A DNA stretch of 20,056 nt from RGIG3009 sp045601465 (GTDB lineage: Bacteria; Bacillota; Clostridia; Oscillospirales; Acutalibacteraceae), in NCBI GenBank assembly GCA_045601465.1, contig JAZRZU010000018.1, positions 1 to 20,056 on the forward strand, read 5' to 3'. Shown piece after piece: positions 1 to 6,485 of this stretch. The first letter of the stretch is position 1. The number at the start of each line of letters is the position of its first letter. Below the pieces are notes generated by a model that was not told the DNA's origin, did not search any database, and saw only the letters and a list, made by a program, of their open reading frames with translations. Position numbers and translations under genes: made by a program.

Positions 1-27
1 CGAGTTCGAGCCTCGTAAGCCGCTCCA
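1..27 (+). tRNA. 3' end of a tRNA (partial), possibly tRNA-Gly
   Basis: The window opens inside a tRNA. A T-loop TTCGAGC (5-11) is closed by a stem of which four of five pairs are visible (1-4 with 12-15), followed by the 3' acceptor strand AAGCCGC (17-23), a U discriminator (24) and an encoded CCA (25-27). The 5' half and anticodon lie outside the window, so the identity cannot be read. A GCGG-type acceptor with a U discriminator fits tRNA-Gly best; Thr or Cys are possible. A strong terminator follows directly. Confidence 0.8.
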
Positions 28-68
28 AAAAAGCACACTTTTGTCTGACGGACAAAAGTGTGCTTTTT
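28..68 (+). terminator. Rho-independent terminator of the tRNA
   Basis: A 13-bp perfect stem (33-45 with 51-63) has a 5-nt loop, is flanked by an A-run (28-32) and is followed by five Ts (64-68). With the A/T pairs the helix reaches about 18 bp. It begins one base after the tRNA CCA, so this tRNA is the last gene of its transcript. The A-run on the other side could let it work in both directions. Confidence 0.93.
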
Positions 69-89
69 CACTAAGATCATATCGGTTGG

Positions 90-118
90 TTGAAAACAGA
101 CGTTAAGTATGCTACAAT
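90..118 (+). promoter_or_regulatory. Sigma-A-type promoter of the P-loop kinase gene
   Basis: TTGAAA (90-95), a 17-nt spacer and TACAAT (113-118), with TATGC just before the -10 box as in an extended -10. The expected transcript start is about 20 nt upstream of the ATG at 146. Confidence 0.7.
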
Positions 119-145
119 AGCGGCGAACAAATCGAGGTGAATGAA

Positions 146-670
146 ATGGTTATTCTCATTGCAGGCGCATCGCATACCGGAAAAACAGCGTTAGCGCAAA
201 AACTACTGGAAAAATACCATTACCCCTATCTATCCATCGATCATTTAAAGATGGGACTGATTCGTAGCGGGAACACGGAACTTACTCCCACGGATGATGA
301 GAATTTAACGGTGTACTTGTGGCCGATCGTCCGTGAAATGACAAAAACCGCCATCGAAAACCATCAAAGCCTTATTATCGAAGGGTGCTATATACCATTT
401 AATTGGGCAGAGGATTTTGAAAAAGAATACCGGGACAACATCCGATATTGTTGTCTTGTGATGAGCAAAGACTACATAACAAAGCACTTTGACGACATCA
501 AACGGTACGCAAACATTATCGAACAACGTACAAACGATGATTGTACGTTGGAACAGATATTGGAAGATAACGCAAAAACGTTAGAACTTGCTCAAATGCA
601 CAAGATCAATTATTTGCTTATTGATGACCGCTATGACATGGAACGGTTTATTCGTAAGACGCTGAAATAA
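146..670 (+). CDS. Small P-loop NTPase, kinase-like
   Basis: A 174-residue soluble protein with a Walker A loop GASHTGKT at residues 7-14, directly after the first beta strand (VILIA), as in small-molecule kinases and zeta-toxin-like P-loop proteins. A later hydrophobic strand ending IIEG (near residue 80) could be the Walker B-like strand, and an ID-RYD segment lies near the C-terminus. The substrate cannot be named. I chose ATG 146 because GAGGTG (134-139) sits 6 nt upstream; an in-frame GTG at 137 lies inside that ribosome binding site. It has its own promoter and ends 5 nt from the stop of the convergent gene at 676, with no terminator between them. No antitoxin partner is present, so a toxin role is not supported. 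A zeta-like or nucleotide/sugar kinase is equally possible. Confidence 0.8.
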   Translation: MVILIAGASHTGKTALAQKLLEKYHYPYLSIDHLKMGLIRSGNTELTPTDDENLTVYLWPIVREMTKTAIENHQSLIIEGCYIPFNWAEDFEKEYRDNIRYCCLVMSKDYITKHFDDIKRYANIIEQRTNDDCTLEQILEDNAKTLELAQMHKINYLLIDDRYDMERFIRKTLK

Positions 671-675
671 AAGCT

Positions 676-1008
676 TTAACTTGTATAATTTTCGAGTAAA
701 GTGACAAGCATGTCTTCGTTCTCGATGATAATACCGTCTCGCAGTCGTTGTTGTTCCTCGCTCGGCAGACTGGCGATCGCTACCTCATATACTTCAATCG
801 GTTGTGTTGCATCCCCTTCAAACAGGGCAATTTTCCCCTCCCACTCCCGTAATTGTTGTTGAATCGGCGGTTGGGACGGCTGGCTTTTGGGATCGATGTT
901 ATCGGGCAACAGCACGCTCACCCACATGGCAGTGCCGATCAAAATTAATACCGCAATTATCACCGGCAACATGCGTTTTCTCTCGTCTTGACGTTGTTCT
1001 TTTGTCAT
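676..1008 (-). CDS. Single-pass membrane protein with BofC-like C-terminal domain
   Basis: A 110-residue protein: a charged cytoplasmic N-terminus (about 1-12), one hydrophobic segment (about 13-33), a Pro/Gln-rich linker, then a small extracytoplasmic domain of about 55 residues. That domain has the pattern WEGKIALFEGD...PIEVYEVAIASLP...LRDGI...LLENY, which resembles the C-terminal domain of BofC (bypass of forespore C) seen in many anchored Clostridia proteins. In Bacillus, BofC tunes SpoIVB signalling between forespore and mother cell; a similar sporulation or envelope role here is inference. I chose the ATG at 1008 because AGGAG lies 9 nt upstream; an upstream in-frame extension to 1059 has no ribosome binding site. 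No vegetative promoter is obvious upstream. Confidence 0.75.
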   Translation of the reverse strand: MTKEQRQDERKRMLPVIIAVLILIGTAMWVSVLLPDNIDPKSQPSQPPIQQQLREWEGKIALFEGDATQPIEVYEVAIASLPSEEQQRLRDGIIIENEDMLVTLLENYTS

Positions 1009-1077
1009 GCATATCATCTCCTGATGATAGTGTGAAACGGAAAACACTTTGCTATACATGATTTGCGATTTTGATAT

Positions 1078-1106
1078 TTGACAAATGAAGCGTGGTACAC
1101 TAATAT
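1078..1106 (+). promoter_or_regulatory. Sigma-A-type promoter of the PBP gene
   Basis: Consensus TTGACA (1078-1083), a 17-nt spacer and TAATAT (1101-1106). The ATG follows about 30 nt later, behind an AAGGAGG ribosome binding site (1124-1130). Confidence 0.8.
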
Positions 1107-1136
1107 AGTAAGTAGTTCTCTACAAGGAGGAATTTT

Positions 1137-3341
1137 ATGACCTTCCGCAAACCAAAATGGTTGGACAAAATATTGCAAAAGCTATCCACCAAAACAGGAA
1201 AACGAATTTTGGCTTTGGTCGGCAAAGCGTTGCTGACGATGGGCCTTATCCTTGTGCTTACCGGCTGTATCGTCGCTTGTGTGCTGACGGTATACGTCGC
1301 TACGAATTTTACCGGTCAATCCAATCTGCCGGACGTGGATTCCATTAACAAAAACCAAACCAGCATCATCATGACGCTTAACGAGCAGACTGGTAAATAC
1401 GAAGAATTTCAGCGGCTCAGCGGCATTAAACGGATCTGGACACCATTAAGTGAAATACCCGTTAACATGCAAAACGCTATCGTTGCGATTGAGGACGAAC
1501 GGTTTCATACCCATTACGGCGTAGACTGGAAACGTACGATTTCCGCCTTTGCCAATCTTGTTTTGCACTTTAACCAAACAGAATATGGCGGCTCTACGTT
1601 GACCCAACAGCTTATCAAAGTTATGACGGGTAACAACGACCATTCGATTCAGCGCAAAGTTACCGAAATTTTATCGGCTGTGGAAATGGAAAAATATTAT
1701 TCCAAGGATGAAATTTTACAAGCTTATCTCAACATGATGCCGCTTGCCAACAACATTACCGGCGTGGGTGCGGGCGCTAACTATTTCTTTGGCGTAGAAG
1801 CCGAAGAACTCACGTTAGCACAATGCGCTGCCATTGCAGCCATGACCAATAACCCCGTTAAATACAACCCTTATCGCAAACCTGAAAATTTGCGTTCTCG
1901 CCAGCGTGTGGTCCTGTATAAAATGTACGAGCTGGATTTTATTACCGCCGACGAATATAAACAAGCGCTCGGTGAAGAGTTATATTTTAAAAGCAGCGCC
2001 AAAACTTCCAACGTAAACGACTGGTATACCGATATGTTGGTAGACGACGTGACGTATTCCTTGATGGAAAAATACGGCTATACCGAGTCACAAGCCCGAA
2101 ACATGGTATACTACGGTGGTTTGACCATCTATTCCTGCGAGAACCCGAAGCTACAAGCCATGGCGGAAAAAATTTATGCGGACGACGCAAACTATCCCGC
2201 CATGCTCATCAGCGATACCGTTCAGCCCCAAGCCGCCATTTATGTCATGGATTATACCGGTAAAACTGTTGCCGTTGTCGGCGGACGTGGTGAAAAGAAA
2301 GCCGATCGTATTTTAAACCGTGCTGTTTCGTCCATCCGGCAACCGGGTTCTTCCATGAAACCGCTTTCAGTATATGCCCCGGCAATTCAGCTCAACTTAA
2401 TCAATTATTCCTCGCAGATAGCGGATTGCTATATTACGTTAAAAGACGGGACGTTATGGCCGAAAAACTATAATCAAAAAGAACCGACCGACAGCGGTTT
2501 TACCACCGTAGATATTGCGGTGCAAACCTCGATGAACACCGTAGCGGCTCAAATCATGCAACAACTCACCCCGCAACGTGCGTTCTCGTTTTTGTCCGGT
2601 CCCTTAAATATGACGTCGTTGGTTACCTCGGACAGCAAAGGCAATACCGACATCGATTTTGCGCCCATGTCACTCGGTGGTCTGACAAAAGGAGCTTATC
2701 CTCGTGAAATGGCAGCTGCCTACCAAATGTTTGGCAACGGCGGATACTATAACGAACCCTATTCTTTCACCAAGGTTATGCAGAATGACACCATTATTTT
2801 GCAACACAGCGCTTCCCCCGTCCGTGTATTGGACGAGGATTCTGCCTATGTTATGAACCGCTTGCTGCAAACGGTTGTACGTGGAACCAATGGTGCCACC
2901 GCCGGTGCATTAAAAAAATACTGGGGCGATTGGGAAGTCTTTGCCAAGACCGGTACTACCCAGCAGAATAACGACGTGTGGCTGGTCGCCGGCACACCAA
3001 AATATGTTGCCGCCAGCTGGTTTGGGTATGATAAGAATCAACAGTTGACCAACAAGCAAACCTCAGCCGCACGAAATTTGTGGAACAAAACCATGTTGGC
3101 ACTCCACGAAGGTGAAACGCCAATGAGCTTTACCAACAAAGGCTCCACCGTGGAAAAGCTGTTCTGTACCGAAAGCGGTTTGCTTGCCACCGAAAAATGT
3201 AAAAAAACCCGCATCGGTGTGTATAAACCGAATTTCCTCCCCGACCTGTGTGACAAACACGATTCAACAACCGTAGGCGGAACCATCATTTTGGACACGA
3301 CCACCCCGGGCGGTACAACCACACCAACTACCGTAAACTAA
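1137..3341 (+). CDS. Bifunctional class A penicillin-binding protein (PBP1A type)
   Basis: A 734-residue peptidoglycan polymerase and cross-linker anchored in the membrane. Basic N-terminus, one transmembrane helix (about 26-57), then a GT51 glycosyltransferase domain (about 75-260) with EDERF (catalytic Glu119), GGSTLTQQ (151-158), the RKVTEI and AYLNM motifs and a GANYFFG segment. The transpeptidase domain (about 365-660) has SxxK at Ser405-Lys408 in RQPGSSMKP, SxN at 465-467 and KTG at 604-606, so both active sites look intact. The C-terminus has a three-Cys tail (CTESG, EKC, DLC) often seen in Clostridia PBP1A, then a Thr/Gly/Pro-rich end (about 712-734). The start is fixed by AAGGAGG 6 nt upstream. 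It is transcribed alone between its own promoter and a downstream hairpin. The role in wall growth is established for the family. Confidence 0.96.
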   Translation: MTFRKPKWLDKILQKLSTKTGKRILALVGKALLTMGLILVLTGCIVACVLTVYVATNFTGQSNLPDVDSINKNQTSIIMTLNEQTGKYEEFQRLSGIKRIWTPLSEIPVNMQNAIVAIEDERFHTHYGVDWKRTISAFANLVLHFNQTEYGGSTLTQQLIKVMTGNNDHSIQRKVTEILSAVEMEKYYSKDEILQAYLNMMPLANNITGVGAGANYFFGVEAEELTLAQCAAIAAMTNNPVKYNPYRKPENLRSRQRVVLYKMYELDFITADEYKQALGEELYFKSSAKTSNVNDWYTDMLVDDVTYSLMEKYGYTESQARNMVYYGGLTIYSCENPKLQAMAEKIYADDANYPAMLISDTVQPQAAIYVMDYTGKTVAVVGGRGEKKADRILNRAVSSIRQPGSSMKPLSVYAPAIQLNLINYSSQIADCYITLKDGTLWPKNYNQKEPTDSGFTTVDIAVQTSMNTVAAQIMQQLTPQRAFSFLSGPLNMTSLVTSDSKGNTDIDFAPMSLGGLTKGAYPREMAAAYQMFGNGGYYNEPYSFTKVMQNDTIILQHSASPVRVLDEDSAYVMNRLLQTVVRGTNGATAGALKKYWGDWEVFAKTGTTQQNNDVWLVAGTPKYVAASWFGYDKNQQLTNKQTSAARNLWNKTMLALHEGETPMSFTNKGSTVEKLFCTESGLLATEKCKKTRIGVYKPNFLPDLCDKHDSTTVGGTIILDTTTPGGTTTPTTVN

Positions 3342-3348
3342 CCTTTCT

Positions 3349-3382
3349 CAACTCCCCTTATCTCGTGTGATAAGGGGAGTTG
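3349..3382 (+). terminator. Hairpin after the PBP gene, probable terminator
   Basis: A 14-bp perfect stem (3349-3362 with 3369-3382) with a 6-nt loop, 7 nt after the PBP stop codon. No T-run follows immediately (CAAAATAATCGCATTTTT), so it is not a textbook intrinsic terminator. Its position and stability still suggest termination or 3'-end protection. Confidence 0.6.
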
Positions 3383-3413
3383 CAAAATAATCGCATTTTT
3401 CCGCATTTTTCTC

Positions 3414-3442
3414 TTGATTTTCTTAATCCGCTGTGATATAGT
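3414..3442 (+). promoter_or_regulatory. Sigma-A-type promoter of the ACT regulator-hom-lysC operon
   Basis: TTGATT (3414-3419), a 17-nt spacer and TATAGT (3437-3442). The expected transcript start is near 3449, inside the inverted repeat at 3440-3464. A 9-nt direct repeat CGCATTTTT (3392-3400, 3402-3410) lies just upstream of the -35 box. Confidence 0.75.
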
Positions 3443-3464
3443 TGTATCCGTTCGTGATACTACT
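3440..3464. promoter_or_regulatory. Candidate operator: inverted repeat over the transcript start
   Basis: AGTtGTATC, 7 nt, then GATACtACT: two 9-nt arms that pair at 8 of 9 positions with one central T-T mismatch. It overlaps the last three bases of the -10 box and the expected +1, where a bound repressor would block RNA polymerase. The first gene of the operon encodes a HTH/ACT protein, the natural candidate to bind here. Confidence 0.5.
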
Positions 3465-3485
3465 GTATTTGGGTGGTGGACAAAT

Positions 3486-3977
3486 ATGAACCAAAGCCCT
3501 GACCCGAACCAATGGATACTGGTTCGGGCAGATGCCTTGCCGGAGGTTTACCGAAAGGTTCTGGAAGTGCAGCAACGGCTTGCTTCCGGCCAGTATGTTT
3601 CGGTCAGCGAGGCAACACGGGAAAGCGGACTTTCCCGCAGTGCTTTTTATAAGTACAAAGACGCTGTTGCTCCGCATTTCGGTGAAGATATCAAAGCGGA
3701 ATATATGACAGTAGAATTGGTATTACAGGATTGTCCCGGTGTATTATCCAATTTATTATCGGCATTTGCTGCTGCCGGCACAAACATCGTCACCGTCAAC
3801 CAGACATCCCCTGCGGATGGAAAAGCGCACATTTCCATTTGTGCGAAAATCGACGGAACATCATTTTCAATGAGTCGGTTTGCAACCGAACTGTCGAATA
3901 TTCCGGGCGTCCAACGTATTCGTTCCATTCGACATTCTTCAACAGAGGAACAGAAAGGTAAAGGAAACAAAACATGA
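3486..3977 (+). CDS. HTH-ACT domain regulator (PheB/UPF0735-like)
   Basis: A 163-residue protein with a helix-turn-helix-like segment at about 37-62 (SVSEATRESGLSRSAFYKYK) followed by one ACT domain at about 74-150 (VELVLQDCPGVLSNLL... to RIRSIRH). ACT domains bind amino acids. This arrangement matches the PheB/UPF0735 family, members of which lie beside hom or pheA in Firmicutes and are thought to act as amino-acid-sensing transcription factors. I chose ATG 3486 because GGTGG lies 8-13 nt upstream; the longer in-frame reading from 3414 starts inside the promoter. It overlaps hom by 4 nt (ATGA), so translation is coupled. I infer that it senses threonine or another aspartate-family product and controls its own operon through the inverted repeat at 3440-3464. 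Confidence 0.85.
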   Translation: MNQSPDPNQWILVRADALPEVYRKVLEVQQRLASGQYVSVSEATRESGLSRSAFYKYKDAVAPHFGEDIKAEYMTVELVLQDCPGVLSNLLSAFAAAGTNIVTVNQTSPADGKAHISICAKIDGTSFSMSRFATELSNIPGVQRIRSIRHSSTEEQKGKGNKT

Positions 3978-5200
3978 TTTCAGTAGCTATTTTAGGACAT
4001 GGTGTAGTCGGATCGGGTGTCGCAGAGATTCTGTTACACGGTGCCGAAACGGTGGAAAAAAATGCCGGCCAGTCCATCCTGTTAAAGCGTATTTTAGATT
4101 TGCGTAGTTTTCCGGAACTGCCGTACGCAGATCGGTTTACGACGGAGTTTGATACCATCCTGCAAGATAAGGATATCCAAATCGTTGTCGAGACAATGGG
4201 TGGGTTACATCCGGCATATGATTTTGTAAAAGCTTGTTTGTTAAACGGCAAAAGCGTGGTCACCTCAAATAAAGAGCTGGTGGCTGCAAAAGGCGACGAA
4301 CTGCTAGCCCTTGCCCGTGAACGCAACTTGAACTTCCTGTTTGAAGCCAGTGTGGGCGGCGGCATTCCGATTTTACGTCCCCTTCACCAATGCTTGGCCG
4401 CAAATGAGATCGAGGAAATCTCCGGTATTCTCAACGGCACCACCAACTTTATGCTCACCCGCATGGCAATGGATAATATGGACTTTGACACGGCGTTGGG
4501 TCTTGCCCAACAGCTCGGTTACGCTGAACGTAATCCCTCAGCTGACGTGGATGGCCATGACGCATGCCGTAAAATTTGTATTTTGGCGGCACTTGCCTAC
4601 GGCACGCACGTATATCCTGAACAGGTATACACCGAAGGCATTTCGGCCATTACCCCAATTGATATTCAATATGCTTCTACGCTCAACTGCGTAATCAAAC
4701 TCATCGGAAAAGTAAAAAAACAGGGCGGTAAAATCGCCTGTATGGTATCCCCTCGGTTGGTTCCGAAGGACCATTTACTGGCCAATGTCAGCGGTGTATT
4801 TAATGCTATCGCCGTACGAGGAAATGCGGTAGGCGATGTGTTGTTCTACGGACAAGGCGCAGGAAAAGATGCGACGGCATCCGCTGTTGTAGCGGATGTG
4901 ATCGATGAAGTGCACCACATGCAAACCCGCAAACCGTTGTTCTGGGAGGCATCCGACCCCAATCTTTTGTTGCCCCACGACCAAGCAAAGAGCGCTGTTC
5001 TGTTGCGCTTCGATGCCAACAACAAACCCGCTTTGCTTGCCGCTGTACAAGAGGTCTTTGGTGAGGTTTCGGTGGTATCCCGTCCGGGAGCTCCCTGCTA
5101 TGAGCTGGCGGTGCTGACAACCGTTATGAGTGAAGAAAAAATCAATGAAGGCTTGGCAAAACTCGGACATCAACCGGTTTCCCGTTTACGCCTGTTATAA
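3974..5200 (+). CDS. hom: Homoserine dehydrogenase
   Basis: A 408-residue cytosolic enzyme that reduces aspartate semialdehyde to homoserine with NAD(P)H, the branch to threonine and methionine. N-terminal Rossmann domain with GHGVVGSG (8-15), SNKELVA (98-104), GGGIPIL (128-134) and GILNGTTNFML (151-161), the family hallmark. The likely catalytic pair is Asp196 and Lys200 in GHDACRK. The C-terminal region (about 325-408, ending in VVSRPGAPCYELAVLTT) is the ACT domain used in Gram-positive Hom for feedback control. Length is as expected. It starts in the ATGA overlap with the upstream ACT regulator and is followed after 17 nt by lysC, so the three genes form one operon. Confidence 0.97.
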   Translation: MISVAILGHGVVGSGVAEILLHGAETVEKNAGQSILLKRILDLRSFPELPYADRFTTEFDTILQDKDIQIVVETMGGLHPAYDFVKACLLNGKSVVTSNKELVAAKGDELLALARERNLNFLFEASVGGGIPILRPLHQCLAANEIEEISGILNGTTNFMLTRMAMDNMDFDTALGLAQQLGYAERNPSADVDGHDACRKICILAALAYGTHVYPEQVYTEGISAITPIDIQYASTLNCVIKLIGKVKKQGGKIACMVSPRLVPKDHLLANVSGVFNAIAVRGNAVGDVLFYGQGAGKDATASAVVADVIDEVHHMQTRKPLFWEASDPNLLLPHDQAKSAVLLRFDANNKPALLAAVQEVFGEVSVVSRPGAPCYELAVLTTVMSEEKINEGLAKLGHQPVSRLRLL

Positions 5201-5217
5201 TCAGAGGAGGAAAAACG

Positions 5218-6426
5218 ATGCTGATCGTTAAAAAATTCGGCGGCAGTTCGGTCGCCGACGCAGAAAAGGTACTGCGTGTTGCAGGTTTGGTAACACAAGC
5301 CTACCGTGAGGGCAACGATGTTGTGGTGGTCGTATCCGCACAGGGTGATACCACCGATGACTTGATTGCCAAGGCTCAGGAGATCCATCCAAAAGCCAGC
5401 AAACGTGAGATGGATATGTTAATGGCGGCGGGAGAACAAATTTCAATTTCGTTACTCTCGATGGCATGCGAAAAGTTAGGGTGCCCTGCCGTATCCTTGT
5501 TGGGATGGCAAGCCGGTTTTTCCACCGACTCAAAATATTCTGCGGCACGCATCAAAGCGGTAAATACCGAACGTATCCGTGCAGAGCTGGATAAAAAGAA
5601 AATCGTCATCGTTGCCGGGTTCCAAGGGCTTAACAAATACGATGATATTACCACCCTCGGAAGAGGCGGCTCCGACACCAGCGCTGTTGCCATCGCTGCT
5701 GCCATGAACGCTGACCTGTGTCAAATTTACACCGATGTGGAAGGCGTTTACACCGCTGATCCCCGTAAAATCCCCAGTGCTAAAAAACTGGACGAAATCA
5801 CTTACGACGAAATGTTGGAACTTGCCACGCTAGGCGCACAGGTACTTAACAATCGCTCGGTCGAAATGGCTAAAAAATATAACATTGAACTGGAAGTTCG
5901 TTCCAGCCTTAAAGATGTTCCCGGTACCAAAGTCAAGGAGGTAACCCAAATGGAAAAAATGTTAATCAAGAGTGTCGCAAAAGACACCGATGTTGCCCGT
6001 GTCATGATCGTAGGAATCCCGGACGAACCCGGCATTGCCTTTAAATTGTTCTCTCGTGTTGCGCAAGCCCATGTGAATGTGGATATCATTCTGCAATCGG
6101 TAGGTCGTGACGGCACAAAAGACATCACCTTTACCGTTCCTGCCGGCGAGGGCGAAAGAACTGTCGAGGTTCTTCAAGAGTATTGTCAACATTTAAATGC
6201 GAAGAAATTATACTGCGACACCGACATTGCGAAAATTTCAATCGTCGGCGCCGGTATGGAAACCCACGAAGGGGTTGCTTCTCGTATGTTCGGTGCCTTG
6301 TCCGAAGCCAACATTAACATTCAAACCATCTCCACCAGTGAGATCAAAATTTCCGTATTGGTTGACCGTGATGAAGCGGACCGTGCCGTTGCGGCAGTAC
6401 ACCACGAATTTTTTGACAAAGATTGA
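5218..6426 (+). CDS. lysC: Aspartate kinase (alpha subunit), Bacillus LysC-like
   Basis: A 402-residue aspartokinase: phosphorylates L-aspartate, the first step to lysine, threonine and methionine. The N-terminal amino acid kinase domain (about 1-235) has KFGGSSV (6-12), AAGEQ (70-74), TTLGRGGSDTSA (145-156) and TDVEGVYTADPR (172-183). Two ACT domains follow (about 258-325 and 335-400). AGAGGAGG lies just upstream of the ATG. The length and lack of a fused Hom domain put it with monofunctional LysC enzymes. A strong in-frame ribosome binding site and ATG at codon 245 would give a separate beta subunit, as known for B. subtilis aspartokinase II and Corynebacterium LysC. No lysine riboswitch precedes this operon; control is more likely through the ACT regulator and feedback inhibition. 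Confidence 0.97.
   Translation: MLIVKKFGGSSVADAEKVLRVAGLVTQAYREGNDVVVVVSAQGDTTDDLIAKAQEIHPKASKREMDMLMAAGEQISISLLSMACEKLGCPAVSLLGWQAGFSTDSKYSAARIKAVNTERIRAELDKKKIVIVAGFQGLNKYDDITTLGRGGSDTSAVAIAAAMNADLCQIYTDVEGVYTADPRKIPSAKKLDEITYDEMLELATLGAQVLNNRSVEMAKKYNIELEVRSSLKDVPGTKVKEVTQMEKMLIKSVAKDTDVARVMIVGIPDEPGIAFKLFSRVAQAHVNVDIILQSVGRDGTKDITFTVPAGEGERTVEVLQEYCQHLNAKKLYCDTDIAKISIVGAGMETHEGVASRMFGALSEANINIQTISTSEIKISVLVDRDEADRAVAAVHHEFFDKD
5935..5952 (+). promoter_or_regulatory. Internal ribosome binding site and start codon within lysC
   Basis: AAGGAGGT (5935-5942) lies 7 nt before an in-frame ATG at 5950 (codon 245). It is as strong as the gene-start sites elsewhere in this window and falls exactly at the junction of the kinase and ACT domains. 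Confidence 0.85.
5950..6426 (+). CDS. Predicted aspartate kinase beta subunit (internal in-frame start)
   Basis: A nested product of 158 residues identical to the C-terminal part of LysC (residues 245-402), containing only the two ACT domains. In B. subtilis aspartokinase II and in Corynebacterium the same gene region is translated separately, and alpha and beta assemble into an alpha2-beta2 enzyme with the beta chain helping bind the inhibitor lysine. Sequence support is the AAGGAGGT site 7 nt upstream and the domain boundary. Expression here is inference. It overlaps the full lysC reading frame and should not be read as an independent gene. Confidence 0.7.
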   Translation: MEKMLIKSVAKDTDVARVMIVGIPDEPGIAFKLFSRVAQAHVNVDIILQSVGRDGTKDITFTVPAGEGERTVEVLQEYCQHLNAKKLYCDTDIAKISIVGAGMETHEGVASRMFGALSEANINIQTISTSEIKISVLVDRDEADRAVAAVHHEFFDKD

Positions 6427-6436
6427 TTTGTTGCAT

Positions 6437-6465
6437 AAAAAAGCCGCCATCTGGCGGCTTTTTTT
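6437..6465 (+). terminator. Terminator after lysC
   Basis: A-run, GCCGCC (6443-6448), a 4-nt loop, GGCGGC (6453-6458), then seven Ts (6459-6465). The stem grows to about 12 bp with the A/T pairs. It ends the regulator-hom-lysC operon but lies only 8 nt before the hemW ribosome binding site. Confidence 0.9.
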
Positions 6466-6485
6466 CAAAACCAGGAGGTGACGTT

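Noticed and set aside
146..1008. P-loop protein and its convergent neighbour as a toxin-antitoxin pair
   Set aside because: The genes are convergent, the neighbour is a membrane-anchored BofC-like protein, and no antitoxin-like DNA-binding protein is present.
1257..1268. LTGC at residues 41-44 of the PBP looks like a lipoprotein lipobox
   Set aside because: It lies in the middle of a long transmembrane helix of a class A PBP, which is anchored by that helix; cleavage there would not fit the family.
3443..3485. Possible lysine or threonine riboswitch before the hom-lysC operon
   Set aside because: The leader is under 50 nt, shorter than any known aptamer for these amino acids.
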